From: an uncultured Spirochaetota bacterium
Lineage (GTDB): Bacteria; Spirochaetota; Brachyspiria; Brachyspirales; Brachyspiraceae
Direction of reading: 5' to 3'
Assembly (NCBI GenBank): GCA_944390575.1
Contig: CALXQJ010000002.1
Coordinates: 186,001-250,000 of the forward strand
Length of the DNA stretch: 64,000 bases
Shown: positions 27,196-36,380 of the stretch, piece by piece
How positions within the stretch are numbered: position 1 is the first letter of the stretch
Layout: each line of letters starts with the position of its first letter
Program-made: the position numbers and the translations under genes
The notes under the pieces: generated by a model
What the model was told of the DNA's origin: nothing
Seen by the model: only the letters and a program-made list of their open reading frames with translations
Databases searched by the model: none

Positions 27196-28176
27196 ATGTC
27201 TAAAAAAGGTGGGCTTGGAGGTGCTGGACTTAATGCTTTACTTCAATCTGCTGGGATGAATAGTGTAGAAGTACAAAAATCTGTTGAGGAAGCTGAGAAA
27301 ACTGGAGTTTTAGAGATAGATATTTCTTTGATAGAGCTTAATCCAGATCAACCACGTAAGATTTTTAAAGATGATGAAATAGAAGGTTTAGCTAAATCTA
27401 TTTTAGAGAATGGGCTTATTAATCCTGTTACTCTTAGGGAAAAAGATGGACGTTATCAAATTATTTCTGGTGAGAGACGTTTTAGAGCATTAAAGTTTCT
27501 TAATAAAACAAAAATTCCTTCTCTTGTATTAAAAAATATTCCTGATAGTAAGATGCTTGAACTTACATTAGTAGAGAATATTCAACGTTCTGATTTGAAT
27601 GCTATAGAGATTGCAAGAAGTTATAAAAAACTTATAGAAGAACTTAATATTAAACAAGAAGAACTTGCAAATAGAATTGGAAAAAGTAGAAGTTCTATTT
27701 CAAACTCTATGAGGCTTTTAGATTTGAGTGATTCTATTCAAGAATTAGTTTTAGATGGAAAAATTACTGAAGGGCACGCACGCAGTATTTTATCATTAGA
27801 AGATAATGATGATAGAGAGATTATGGCATTAGAAATTATAGAGAATAATTACTCCGTGCGTGAAACTGAGAGATTAGTTAAAGAGAAAAAAGATTCTAAA
27901 ACAACTAATATAAATATAAAGACAGAAGAAAGTACATCATCTATAAAGAAAGAAAATATTAATTCTACTATAATAAACAAAGATCCTAATATAAGACGAT
28001 TAGAGGATGATTTAGAGAAAATATTTGCTACTAAGGTTAATGTTGTTGATAAAAATGGTCGTGAGGGAAAGATAGTTATTGAGTATTATAGTTCTGACGA
28101 TTTGGAGAGAATAATGGATATGCTTGATAGCATAGATATCAATAAAAGCTATAGGGAACCTAAACTTGAGTATTAG
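27196..28176 (+). CDS. parB: Chromosome partitioning protein ParB (Spo0J type)
   Basis: CTP-dependent clamp that loads at parS and spreads on nearby DNA. The N-terminal CTP-binding domain contains LNPDQPRKIF and the hallmark GERRFRALKF, followed by VENIQRSDLNAIEIA. A helix-turn-helix domain includes QEELANRIGKSRSSISNSMR and GHARSIL. The C-terminal dimerisation segment begins near DPNIRRLEDDLEKIFATKV. The 326 residues include a Lys/Ser-rich linker. I saw no parS consensus (TGTTTCACGTGAAACA) in the window, so the site must lie elsewhere. Confidence 0.95.
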   Translation: MSKKGGLGGAGLNALLQSAGMNSVEVQKSVEEAEKTGVLEIDISLIELNPDQPRKIFKDDEIEGLAKSILENGLINPVTLREKDGRYQIISGERRFRALKFLNKTKIPSLVLKNIPDSKMLELTLVENIQRSDLNAIEIARSYKKLIEELNIKQEELANRIGKSRSSISNSMRLLDLSDSIQELVLDGKITEGHARSILSLEDNDDREIMALEIIENNYSVRETERLVKEKKDSKTTNINIKTEESTSSIKKENINSTIINKDPNIRRLEDDLEKIFATKVNVVDKNGREGKIVIEYYSSDDLERIMDMLDSIDINKSYREPKLEY

Positions 28177-28184
28177 GGGCAATT

Positions 28185-29519
28185 TTGAAGTATATTTTTT
28201 TAATTATAATTTTTTCTGTAGTACCTTTATTTGCTACTGAAAAATTACAAATATCTACTGTTGATTTAGATCATCATTTTAAGATTAATAAAGAACTTAG
28301 AAAAGAGTTTATTCGTATATTAAATAGATATCCATATTTAGAAGATAGAAAAACAATAACTGTAGATATTATGAAAGATAAATTGTTTTCTACAAATGAT
28401 CTTAATATAGAAAATGGAATAGAAGTAGCTTCAAATCTTAATACTAAAGTTGCTATTTTATTTAATGCTGAGAAAATATTATTGTCAAATAATATGCCTA
28501 CTAATAATAATATAGTAATGTCAAATAGAAATGATAATATAATAACAACTAATAATATGTCATCATCAACTAATACAGATTATTCTGCTCTACTAAGTTC
28601 TATAAATAGTTCATTAATAATAAAAACTAATAATTTTTCTTCAAATAAGGATATTAAAGAGAAAAAAGAAGAGGTTAGTGATAATCAAACTTCTACTAAT
28701 GAAAGTGCTACTAATATTATTTCAAATCTTATAGAGTCTAGTCTTGAAAGTAGTACTACAAATAATATTAGTATATATGATTATAATTATAATTTTAGTA
28801 TTATAAATGTTGATACTAAAGAAGTTTTAAAGGAATATACTAATGTAGCTTCTAATAATGTTATTAATGAGTTTCAAAATATTTCTCGTTTTCTTGATTA
28901 TTATTATGCTGCTGAAACTTTAGATTCTATTGAGAGTTATGATAATGATATTAGGCTTGATTTTATTATAGAGCGTATAAGCTTGGAAAATAAGACTAAT
29001 GCTTTATATTCTGATGGTAGTATTTTGCAAGGTGAATCTTTTAATCTTAAATTTCGTTCCAATAAATCTGGGTATTTATATATATTAGCATTACAAAATA
29101 ATGGGAATATTATTATAATGTTTCCTAATGATTTTAATAATTATCTTTATAATAATAACGTAGAAAAAGATGAGTTTATAGAAGAGTATACTACTTATGT
29201 TATTCCTCCTGATAATGCTATTTTTAAGATTGTAGTTAGTAGTTTTTTTGAGGATACTACTGATAAATTTTATGCTATATACACTAAAGATAAAATAGAT
29301 TTTGGTGTTGCTAAATTTTGTAATGGTGATGGTTTTAGACTTTGTGATAAGAGTGTAGTATCTGATTTTGCTACAAAGTTATTATTAAGGCTTAAGCTCG
29401 TGGCACCTTCAGATTATCAAGTATCAAAAATATCATTAAAAGCATTAAAAGCTACAGTAGAAAATCAAAAGAGATTAGAAATATCAAATAATAGTAAGAT
29501 ATTATTCATCAACCTATAG
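28185..29519 (+). CDS. DUF4384-containing exported protein
   Basis: A hydrophobic signal peptide (residues 1-17) follows a TTG start preceded by AGGGGC. The middle (about 100-200) is a low-complexity Asn/Thr/Ser region. The C-terminal part has a DUF4384-like domain: LKFRSNKSGYLYILALQNNG followed by NIIIMFPNDFNNY and the strand TTYVIPPDNAIFKIVVSS. DUF4384 proteins are usually envelope-linked and found with peptidases or kinases; the exact role is unknown. It starts eight bases after parB, so it likely shares the transcript. It ends overlapping the convergent TrkH gene by 11 bases. Confidence 0.75.
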   Translation: MKYIFLIIIFSVVPLFATEKLQISTVDLDHHFKINKELRKEFIRILNRYPYLEDRKTITVDIMKDKLFSTNDLNIENGIEVASNLNTKVAILFNAEKILLSNNMPTNNNIVMSNRNDNIITTNNMSSSTNTDYSALLSSINSSLIIKTNNFSSNKDIKEKKEEVSDNQTSTNESATNIISNLIESSLESSTTNNISIYDYNYNFSIINVDTKEVLKEYTNVASNNVINEFQNISRFLDYYYAAETLDSIESYDNDIRLDFIIERISLENKTNALYSDGSILQGESFNLKFRSNKSGYLYILALQNNGNIIIMFPNDFNNYLYNNNVEKDEFIEEYTTYVIPPDNAIFKIVVSSFFEDTTDKFYAIYTKDKIDFGVAKFCNGDGFRLCDKSVVSDFATKLLLRLKLVAPSDYQVSKISLKALKATVENQKRLEISNNSKILFINL

Positions 29520-31263
29520 TAACATCACAAGTAGGTAAATCTACATATGTATATTTACCCTGTCCTATAGATCCAATACTCATAAATAATGTTAAATAAC
29601 CAACTCTACCTATAAACATTAATGATATAATAATAATCTTACTCCAAAATGATAATTGAGTAGTTAATCCTAATGTTAACCCTACAGTTGATATTGCAGA
29701 AACTGTTTCAAATATTACAGGAAGCATTTCAGTATGTCCATCTATATAATAAATCAAAAATGCTGAGAGTATTGATATTGCTAATGCTAATGTGAAGATA
29801 GAAATAGATCTTGTAACTGCAGTATCTTTAATTTTTCTATTTTTTACAACAATAAATGGTCTGTTAGTTATAGATGTTATAATAGAAGCTACAAATACAA
29901 ATAATGTAGTTGTTTTTACACCACCTCCAGTACTTGATGGTGAAGCTCCTATAAACATTAAAAATATAACAATTCCAATAGTTACATTACTCATAGAAGA
30001 ATAGCTAATAGTCTCAAATCCGGCTGTTCTTGGGCTTATACTTTGAAACATTGCTACTAATATTTTATCTTTAAGTGATAGATTATTTAATGCTCCATAA
30101 TATTCATTAAATAAAATAAATAAAAATCCAAATAGTAAAAGAATAGCACTTGTAAATAGTACAATAATTGTTTGAGATTCTACTATATGCCTTGTTCCAT
30201 TAATCTTATTTTTTATAATATCATAAATATTTAATAAAACAGGATATCCTATTCCACCAAATATAATTAAAAGTGATACTACTATTACTATTATAGGATT
30301 ATATGCAAAAGAGTGTAGGCTATCTGTGTATAATGCAAATCCAGCATTACAAAAAGAACTAATAGAATGAAATATTGCACTAAATATTCTATATGTCAGA
30401 TTATCATTTTTCATAGAGAAAAATAAAAAAACACTTCCAATTAATTCTATTATAAAAGTTGATAAAAATATAACTTTAACTGTATTTTTTATAACATCCT
30501 TATTTTGAACACTAAACATTTCTAATGTTCTAACTCTATCTTGTACAGAGCCTTTTACTGCAAATAAAAGAAGAATTGCAGATATAGTCATAATACCAAG
30601 TCCACCTATTTGTATTAGAAAAATTAATACTATCTGTCCAAATAAAGTTAATTCTTTTGATACATCTAATACACTTAAACCTGTTACACATACTGCACTT
30701 GTTGCTGTAAATAGTGAATCTATAAATTTAATAGAACCTGTTGTTGTACTTATTGGAAGATATAATAATAAACTGCCAAGTGTAATTACAAACACAAATG
30801 AGTATGTTATCATCTGAGATAGTGTAAACTTAGAATATGAAAGTCTAAGCCAATTTATAACTATAATAGAGAAAAATAATACAGAACCAAATATTATCCA
30901 TACTATTCTTTTAGATATAATATCATAATATTCTTTGCTGTAGTAGTTTAAAAGTATTATTGATATAATATCTATTATTGATATTATTATATATAATTTT
31001 CTAGGTGCTATTTTAATCTGATATAATAACATTATAATAAATGATATAGCTATTATATCTATTAGTTTGTCATAGTTATTAATATAAAAATTACTTATAT
31101 TATCCGTTCTCACTTGCATAAGCAGAACAAATATAGAAAATATAGAACCTACTATTGCAATTAAATTTGAAAGTCTTTTTAATAATTCATTTATAGATTG
31201 TTTAAAAATTTTTTGTTCTTTTATTCTATTTTTTTTCATAATAAATATTTTAATATAAATCAA
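29509..31263 (-). CDS. TrkH/KtrB-family potassium transporter subunit
   Basis: Membrane subunit of a Trk/Ktr K+ uptake system. The four pore loops are visible: DSLFTATSAVCVTGLSVLD, FHSISSFCNAGFALYT, FQSISPRTAGFETISYS and FETVSAISTVGLTLG, each with a central Gly of the selectivity filter. A further N-terminal stretch of about five helices precedes the first pore unit. The 584 residues are longer than KtrB (about 450) because of this addition. Met9 (codon at 31239) is an alternative start; no clear ribosome site decides. The regulatory subunit TrkA/KtrA is not adjacent and must be coded elsewhere. Confidence 0.88.
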   Translation of the reverse strand: MIYIKIFIMKKNRIKEQKIFKQSINELLKRLSNLIAIVGSIFSIFVLLMQVRTDNISNFYINNYDKLIDIIAISFIIMLLYQIKIAPRKLYIIISIIDIISIILLNYYSKEYYDIISKRIVWIIFGSVLFFSIIVINWLRLSYSKFTLSQMITYSFVFVITLGSLLLYLPISTTTGSIKFIDSLFTATSAVCVTGLSVLDVSKELTLFGQIVLIFLIQIGGLGIMTISAILLLFAVKGSVQDRVRTLEMFSVQNKDVIKNTVKVIFLSTFIIELIGSVFLFFSMKNDNLTYRIFSAIFHSISSFCNAGFALYTDSLHSFAYNPIIVIVVSLLIIFGGIGYPVLLNIYDIIKNKINGTRHIVESQTIIVLFTSAILLLFGFLFILFNEYYGALNNLSLKDKILVAMFQSISPRTAGFETISYSSMSNVTIGIVIFLMFIGASPSSTGGGVKTTTLFVFVASIITSITNRPFIVVKNRKIKDTAVTRSISIFTLALAISILSAFLIYYIDGHTEMLPVIFETVSAISTVGLTLGLTTQLSFWSKIIIISLMFIGRVGYLTLFMSIGSIGQGKYTYVDLPTCDVTIG

Positions 31264-31341
31264 GTTATATGTAAATATTTATTCATAATAAAAAATAACA
31301 GATATATTATAATATATCTGTTATTTAGGTATTTTTGTTAT

Positions 31342-31743
31342 TTATGCTATTTCTATTTTTCTTTCATAGATAACATTTTCTTTTTTAGGTAGTTCTATAT
31401 ATAAAACACCATTTTCTAAATTTGCTTTAATATTATCTATATCTATCTTTTCATTTTTAATATTAAATCTTTCCTCATATTTTGATACTACCACTTCTTC
31501 TTTAGTTTCTCCTTTTTCTTCATCTACAATAGTCTTTTCTTTTTTTCTAAGTCCTATTATAGAGAGTATATTTTCTTTTATGTTTATTTGTAGGTCTTCT
31601 TTTTTTACACCTGGTATATCCATTTCTATAATATAATTTTTATCTTTTTCTTCGTATTTACAATTATTAGTTTGCATAATAGCTCCTTCATTTGTTATAT
31701 TTAATAACTCATTAAAAAATGGTGAAAATATTGCTTTAGTCAT
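31342..31743 (-). CDS. Small heat-shock protein, Hsp20/alpha-crystallin family
   Basis: ATP-independent holdase that keeps unfolded proteins soluble. The 133 residues hold one alpha-crystallin domain: NYIIEMDIPGVKKEDLQINI, then NILSIIGLRKKEKT, and the terminal strands with NIDNIKANLENGVLYIELPK. A conserved A-x-x-x-x-G-V-L-x-I/L motif is present. A short C-terminal extension (VIYERKIEIA) gives an I-x-I-like anchoring tail. AAAGGAG sits upstream of the ATG. It is a single gene with no chaperone partner nearby; no CIRCE element was seen upstream. Confidence 0.93.
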   Translation of the reverse strand: MTKAIFSPFFNELLNITNEGAIMQTNNCKYEEKDKNYIIEMDIPGVKKEDLQINIKENILSIIGLRKKEKTIVDEEKGETKEEVVVSKYEERFNIKNEKIDIDNIKANLENGVLYIELPKKENVIYERKIEIA

Positions 31744-32053
31744 ATTTAAACTCCTTTGTGTTTTTTTTTTATTTTATCAAATTGCTTACACTACTATATA
31801 TGCAATAAATATGCCTAAAATAAAATTTATTTTGTATTGTAATAATACTATTTTCTATAAATTACAAATTATAATTTTATTATGATGTAGTATTTTAATA
31901 CACTATATTTTGAGTTTTGTATATAATTATTATTAATAATAAATGTTTATAGTGTATATGTTTAATTTTATAATATTTTTATAAAAAAATAATTTACTAA
32001 AAAAATAATTTCATATATAATCACTTTCAAGTTTATTTTTATATTATTATATT
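31744..32053. other. AT-rich intergenic region (310 bases) between hsp20 and a lipoprotein gene
   Basis: Divergent promoter region. It holds the hsp20 ribosome site at the left end, a small palindrome (GTATT TT AATAC) near 31890-31901, and a 10-bp inverted repeat ATACACTATA / TATAGTGTAT at 31898-31907 and 31948-31957. No open reading frame, tRNA or clear sRNA was seen. Much of the rest is plain A/T sequence. Confidence 0.6.
31898..31957. repeat. Inverted repeat, 10 bp perfect, 40-base spacer
   Basis: ATACACTATA (31898-31907) and its exact reverse complement TATAGTGTAT (31948-31957). It could bind a dimeric regulator or form a weak stem; chance is possible in such AT-rich DNA. Confidence 0.4.
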
Positions 32054-33571
32054 ATGAGAAAGATTAAATATTTATTGTTTTTATTATTAATATTTTCTAT
32101 ATCTTGCTATAGAAGTTTTGACCCGAGACAGTATTATCGTATATGGAATAAGAATAAGAATGTTAATGTTGTTACAAATGATATAGATTTAGAAGAAGAT
32201 GTAATAGACCCAAAATTAGATCCATTTAAGACAGGCGATTGGAATAGAGTAGACTATAATGGTTTTACTATAAACTTAGACGATTATGTTATGATAGCTT
32301 CATTTGGTGAGAAAAATAAACCAACATATAAGTTAGAGTATAGACCAAATACATGGAAATCTAAGGATTTATCATTAAATGAGTATTATTATGAAGGGGC
32401 TAATACGTCTGGTGGCGGTGTTACTATGACTGGAGTTGTATACTATATGTATAAGGGTAAAAATCCTGCATTTAGTTCTACAAGCTCTTATAATAAAAGT
32501 TCAAGGCTTACTCGATTTTATTTTTATAGAATAACAGCAACACCTGCAAATCAGAATTTAGATAATTATTTAATAGTTATAGATAGTTATTCTAAGTTGG
32601 TATATGGGTTTGGAATTCCTACATCTTGGAGTGAGATAGTTGGTATTCCGACTCCAACATCTTGGGGACCTGTTGAACTTGGTTGGGAAGCTGATACTGC
32701 TACTGGTAATCGTATTAATTTTGGAGTTGATGGTCTTAAGTATTTTTATGAGTATGATCCTGTTGGTATTTTAAATAAAGATGGAACTATTACTATATAT
32801 CAGTGGTGTATAGATTCTATAGCACAAAACAGGTATGCACCAAGATTTAATGGAAAAATAGAAGATACTAAAAGAGCTATAGCTACTTATGGTAAAGATG
32901 GTCGCTCTCCTTATATGCCACTTGTTATAGCTGATAAGGTTGAAGATAAAATATCTGTTTCTTTGAAAAGTATTAAGAATATTAATTTAAGAAGCAAAGA
33001 GTTTAAACTATTTGGAAATCCTACATTAAAAGATAGTGCTTGGCTTACTTATAGTATAGGTGCAACTGTTTATGATAATGATATAGTAAAACCAGTAGAG
33101 AATATAGTTGATTTAGATCCTCAACCTATACCTATACTTGGAATGGGGATAGATAAAACTAAAAGTATTGATGTAAACTCTATTGTAAGCTTTAATGAAA
33201 GTAGAGAGTTTGTTGTTAATAATATAGACAGTGTAGGTGGATTTATAGAATTATCTTCTCGTATAGATAAATATAATAAAAATAAGTTCGGACAAGCGGA
33301 TACTGGAGATTTTGGAAAAAATGGTAGTGGTAGAATTAGTTCTAAAGATGCACCTAAAATAAAAATGAAGTATGATATTAATTCTAAGACATTTATTATT
33401 GATGGTTCTTCTATTAATTCTACAGAAGATACGGATATAGAGTATGATACATCTTTTAGTATTAAGCGTGGAGAGACTAAAGAGTTTGTTATAAAATACA
33501 TTTGGAAAAAAGGTAATGAAGCAAAAGAAGAATTAGAAATAACTTATAGTATAGAGTTTAAAAATAGATAA
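32054..33571 (+). CDS. Hypothetical large lipoprotein (505 aa)
   Basis: Not recognised. The signal MRKIKYLLFLLLIFSISC ends at lipobox Cys18. The mature part is mostly beta with several short Gly- and Ser-rich turns. Noteworthy stretches are EGANTSGGGVTMTGVVYYMY, SWSEIVGIPTPTSWGPVELG and PQPIPILGMGIDKTKSIDVN. The C-terminal 120 residues look like an Ig-type or carbohydrate-binding beta sandwich (FNESREFVVNNIDSVGGFIE, then SIKRGETKEFVIKYIW). It is probably exposed in the periplasm or on the surface. It is a single gene, ending at a strong terminator shared with nox. Function unknown. Confidence 0.75.
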   Translation: MRKIKYLLFLLLIFSISCYRSFDPRQYYRIWNKNKNVNVVTNDIDLEEDVIDPKLDPFKTGDWNRVDYNGFTINLDDYVMIASFGEKNKPTYKLEYRPNTWKSKDLSLNEYYYEGANTSGGGVTMTGVVYYMYKGKNPAFSSTSSYNKSSRLTRFYFYRITATPANQNLDNYLIVIDSYSKLVYGFGIPTSWSEIVGIPTPTSWGPVELGWEADTATGNRINFGVDGLKYFYEYDPVGILNKDGTITIYQWCIDSIAQNRYAPRFNGKIEDTKRAIATYGKDGRSPYMPLVIADKVEDKISVSLKSIKNINLRSKEFKLFGNPTLKDSAWLTYSIGATVYDNDIVKPVENIVDLDPQPIPILGMGIDKTKSIDVNSIVSFNESREFVVNNIDSVGGFIELSSRIDKYNKNKFGQADTGDFGKNGSGRISSKDAPKIKMKYDINSKTFIIDGSSINSTEDTDIEYDTSFSIKRGETKEFVIKYIWKKGNEAKEELEITYSIEFKNR

Positions 33572-33595
33572 TAGATAAAAAAAGTTAATATAAAA

Positions 33596-33634
33596 AACCT
33601 TAAGAGATTAATTCTCTTAAGGTTCTTTTTTTTT
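33596..33634. terminator. Bidirectional terminator between the lipoprotein gene and nox
   Basis: Perfect 12-bp stem AACCTTAAGAGA (33596-33607) with TCTCTTAAGGTT (33613-33624), then C plus nine T on the right and A-rich sequence on the left. It lies between convergent genes. Confidence 0.9.
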
Positions 33635-33649
33635 ATATTAAAGTTTTTA

Positions 33650-35008
33650 TTAGTTAGCAGTAAAAGCTACAGCAGTAAGCCAAGAAACAGGCTTATTGTA
33701 ATGAGGTAAGAAGAAGAAGTCAGATAATGCAAATTGATCAACAGTCATTTCATTTGCAATAGCAAGTGAGAATGCGTGAATAGCTTCTGCGTGATTATTT
33801 TTAGAAGCAATTTGAGCACCAACTAAACGTCTGCTATGTTCATCATAAACAATTTTAACTAATACATCTTCATAAGAAGGCATAAACTCAGGTCTGTCAG
33901 CATCTTTTAAGAAGTTAGTTTTTACTTTTAATCCCTTCTTCTTAGCAGTCTCTTCAGACCAACCAGTAGAAGCCATATTATAACCAAATACACAAATAGC
34001 ATTAGAACCTTGAGTACCAGAATACTCAACTTTTCTTCCTAATACATTGTTAGCAGCAACAACACCCATTCTAACAGCATTAGTAGCTAAAGCCACATAT
34101 TCATGTGTTTTAGAAGCAGAAGAATAAACAGTAGAACAGTCACCAATAGCATAAATATCATCATCTTTAGTAGATTTCATAGAAGTGTCTACTAAAACAG
34201 CACCATTAGGTAAAGTTTCCAAATAGTCTTTGTAAAGGTCGCTATTAGGTCTGAAACCAACACACATAATAGCCATATCAACTTGATATTCACCTTTATC
34301 AGTGATAACCTTTTCAAGTCTCTTTTCACCTACAAACTCTTTAACAGTTTCACCTAATCTACAGTCAATACCAGCTTCTTTAATTCTCTTTTCAGCTTCA
34401 TCAGTAATTTCTTTATCAAAATAGTTAGCCATTACACGAGGATTTGACTCCATAAGTATAACTTCTTTACCATGATTTTTGAAAGCCTCAATTAATTCTA
34501 CACCAATATATCCAGCACCAATAACCATAACTTTTTTAATTTCAGGCTTTTTAAGCTCTTCAATAATATCTTGAGCTTGTTGATATAATTTAGAGAAGAA
34601 AATACCTTCTTTTAATCCATACTTAGTACCTTCTTGAGTTAATCCAGTAATAGGAGGTTTAACAGGAGTAGAACCAACAGCTAAGATCATTTTATCATAA
34701 TTATCTTCAAATTCTTTTCCAGTAGCTAATTCTTTTACTTTAATTTTTTTATTAGCCCAATCTATAGAAGTAACTTCATGTCCCATTTTTACATTTATGC
34801 CTTCACCATTTAACATTTCAGGATTAGCATAAAATAATCCTTGAGGATCTTTAACAACATTTCCAACCCATAAAGCAATACCACAAGCTAAAAATGAAAT
34901 ATTAGTATTTTTGTCATAAGTAGTAACTTCACAACTTGGATCGATTTTCTTTAAGAATCTTGCAGCAGCAGTACCAGCATGATTACAGCCTAATACTATA
35001 ACTTTCAT
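33650..35008 (-). CDS. nox: NADH oxidase (water-forming, CoA-disulfide reductase-like)
   Basis: Flavoprotein that reduces O2 to water with NADH; important for oxygen tolerance in Brachyspira and the standard PCR-typing gene of that genus. The N-terminus KVIVLGCNHAGTAAARFLKK is the FAD dinucleotide fold. The redox cysteine is Cys42 in NISFLACGIALWVG. The NAD site is KVMVIGAGYIGVELIEAF, and DDDIYAIGDCSTVY is the second FAD contact. The C-terminal dimerisation domain includes VGAQIASKNNHAEAIHAFSL. The 452-residue length is typical. An AGGAG-type ribosome site lies upstream. It is monocistronic, with a strong terminator after it. Recognition of the Brachyspira type is from memory of the family. 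Confidence 0.95.
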   Translation of the reverse strand: MKVIVLGCNHAGTAAARFLKKIDPSCEVTTYDKNTNISFLACGIALWVGNVVKDPQGLFYANPEMLNGEGINVKMGHEVTSIDWANKKIKVKELATGKEFEDNYDKMILAVGSTPVKPPITGLTQEGTKYGLKEGIFFSKLYQQAQDIIEELKKPEIKKVMVIGAGYIGVELIEAFKNHGKEVILMESNPRVMANYFDKEITDEAEKRIKEAGIDCRLGETVKEFVGEKRLEKVITDKGEYQVDMAIMCVGFRPNSDLYKDYLETLPNGAVLVDTSMKSTKDDDIYAIGDCSTVYSSASKTHEYVALATNAVRMGVVAANNVLGRKVEYSGTQGSNAICVFGYNMASTGWSEETAKKKGLKVKTNFLKDADRPEFMPSYEDVLVKIVYDEHSRRLVGAQIASKNNHAEAIHAFSLAIANEMTVDQFALSDFFFLPHYNKPVSWLTAVAFTAN

Positions 35009-35211
35009 AATATAAAACTCCTTTATAATATACTTAAACTGTATTTAATTATAATATAAAAGTCATTAATAGTCAAGATATATTACTATATATATTTTAT
35101 ATAATAAATATATTTTACATAAAAAATGATACAAAAAATGATATTGTTTATTTAAGATATATACTTTAATTCATAAGTATATTTTTTATTAATAATTTTT
35201 TTAAATTGTAG

Positions 35212-35239
35212 TTGACAAAAAAATATAGTATGTTAATAT
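35212..35239 (+). promoter_or_regulatory. Predicted promoter for tRNA-Gln and prs
   Basis: TTGACA (35212-35217), spacer of 16, TAATAT (35234-35239) with an extended-10 TG at 35231-35232. The tRNA begins 39 bases downstream. Confidence 0.65.
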
Positions 35240-35277
35240 CTCTAAATCCTAAGAATTATATTAAATATAATTAATAC

Positions 35278-35349
35278 TGGGGTGTCGTCAAGCGGTAAGA
35301 CAATTGGTTTTGGTCCAATCATTCGGGGGTTCGAATCCTCCCACCCCAA
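35278..35349 (+). tRNA. tRNA-Gln (anticodon TTG)
   Basis: Acceptor TGGGGTG/CACCCCA, anticodon stem ATTGG/CCAAT around loop TTTTGGT (anticodon TTG), T arm GGGGG TTCGAAT CCTCC with a G-rich variable end. Discriminator A; CCA not encoded. prs starts 30 bases later on the same strand and may share the transcript. Confidence 0.93.
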
Positions 35350-35379
35350 CTTTTTTATTTACTTGTTAAGAGTGTTTCA

Positions 35380-36333
35380 ATGAGTATCGGTGAAGAAATA
35401 TTAGTTTTTAGTGGAAGTGCTAATTATGAACTTTCTAAGTCTATCGCTAAATGTCTTGGTATTAACTTAGGTAATATGCAACTTCGTAGATTCGCAGATG
35501 GCGAAGTTTTTGTTCAAATAGATGAAACAGTTAGAAATAAAGATACTTATGTAATACAATCTACAGGTAGACCATCTAGTAATGAAAATTGGATGGAGTT
35601 ATATTGTATTATAGATGCTCTAAAAAGAGCAAGTGCTAAGCGAATTACAGCAGTTATTCCTTATTATGGATACTCAAGACAAGATAGAAAAAATGAACCA
35701 AGAGTTCCTATAACAGCTAAACTTGTTGCTAATCTTCTTACTACTGCTGGTGCGAATAGAGTGCTTGCATTAGAACTTCATGCATCACAGATACAAGGTT
35801 TCTTCGATATACCAGTAGATCATATGCTTTCTAAAAATGTGTTCTTAGATAAAATTTATAAAGATATAGATTTATCTAATGCTATTATAGTATCTCCTGA
35901 TATAGGGGGAGTAGGTAGATCTCGTTTTATTGCTAAAGCTCTTAATCTTGATATTGCTATCATAGATAAAAGACGTGATAGGGCTAATGAATGTGAAATA
36001 ATGAACATTGTAGGTGATGTAAAAGGAAAAGATGCTATTATTATAGATGATATTATAGATACTGGTGGAACTCTTATCAAAGGTATTAATGCTCTTAAAC
36101 AGGCTGGTATGAATAAAATATATGTTTTTGTAACTCATGCCGTTTGCTCTGGTGATGCTTATGAGAGAATTAATAGTAGCCCAGTTGATAAGCTTTATAT
36201 TACTGATAGTCTACAGGTAATGAAAGATAGACTTGGAAGTAAAATAGAGGTTCTTAGTGTGGATCAAGTTATAGCTGATGCTATAAAATGTATACATATG
36301 GAGCAGTCTATTAGTGTTCTATTTAATAATTAA
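35380..36333 (+). CDS. prs: Ribose-phosphate pyrophosphokinase (PRPP synthetase)
   Basis: Makes 5-phosphoribosyl-1-pyrophosphate from ribose 5-phosphate and ATP for nucleotide, His and Trp synthesis. Class I enzyme of 317 residues with FSGSANYELSKSIAKCLGI, the ATP-site AVIPYYGYSRQDRKNEPR, flexible-loop region and PRPP signature IIIDDIIDTGGTLI. His residues for metal binding appear in ALELHASQIQGFFD. It has the normal bacterial length and an AAGAG ribosome site. Together with rplY and pth downstream it forms the prs-rplY-pth cluster common in bacteria. Confidence 0.96.
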   Translation: MSIGEEILVFSGSANYELSKSIAKCLGINLGNMQLRRFADGEVFVQIDETVRNKDTYVIQSTGRPSSNENWMELYCIIDALKRASAKRITAVIPYYGYSRQDRKNEPRVPITAKLVANLLTTAGANRVLALELHASQIQGFFDIPVDHMLSKNVFLDKIYKDIDLSNAIIVSPDIGGVGRSRFIAKALNLDIAIIDKRRDRANECEIMNIVGDVKGKDAIIIDDIIDTGGTLIKGINALKQAGMNKIYVFVTHAVCSGDAYERINSSPVDKLYITDSLQVMKDRLGSKIEVLSVDQVIADAIKCIHMEQSISVLFNN

Positions 36334-36380
36334 GTAAAATATTTTTTGAATGATAAAATTGATAAAATAAGGATTGAATT

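Noticed and set aside
26257-28200. parS site near parA-parB
   Set aside because: No sequence close to TGTTTCACGTGAAACA was found in this region or elsewhere when scanning.
33121-33501. A 126-residue reading frame on the minus strand inside the lipoprotein gene
   Set aside because: It has no ribosome site or known motif and lies fully inside a well-formed gene; an antisense shadow. The same holds for 60885-61217, 54911-55375, 52646-52984 and similar frames.
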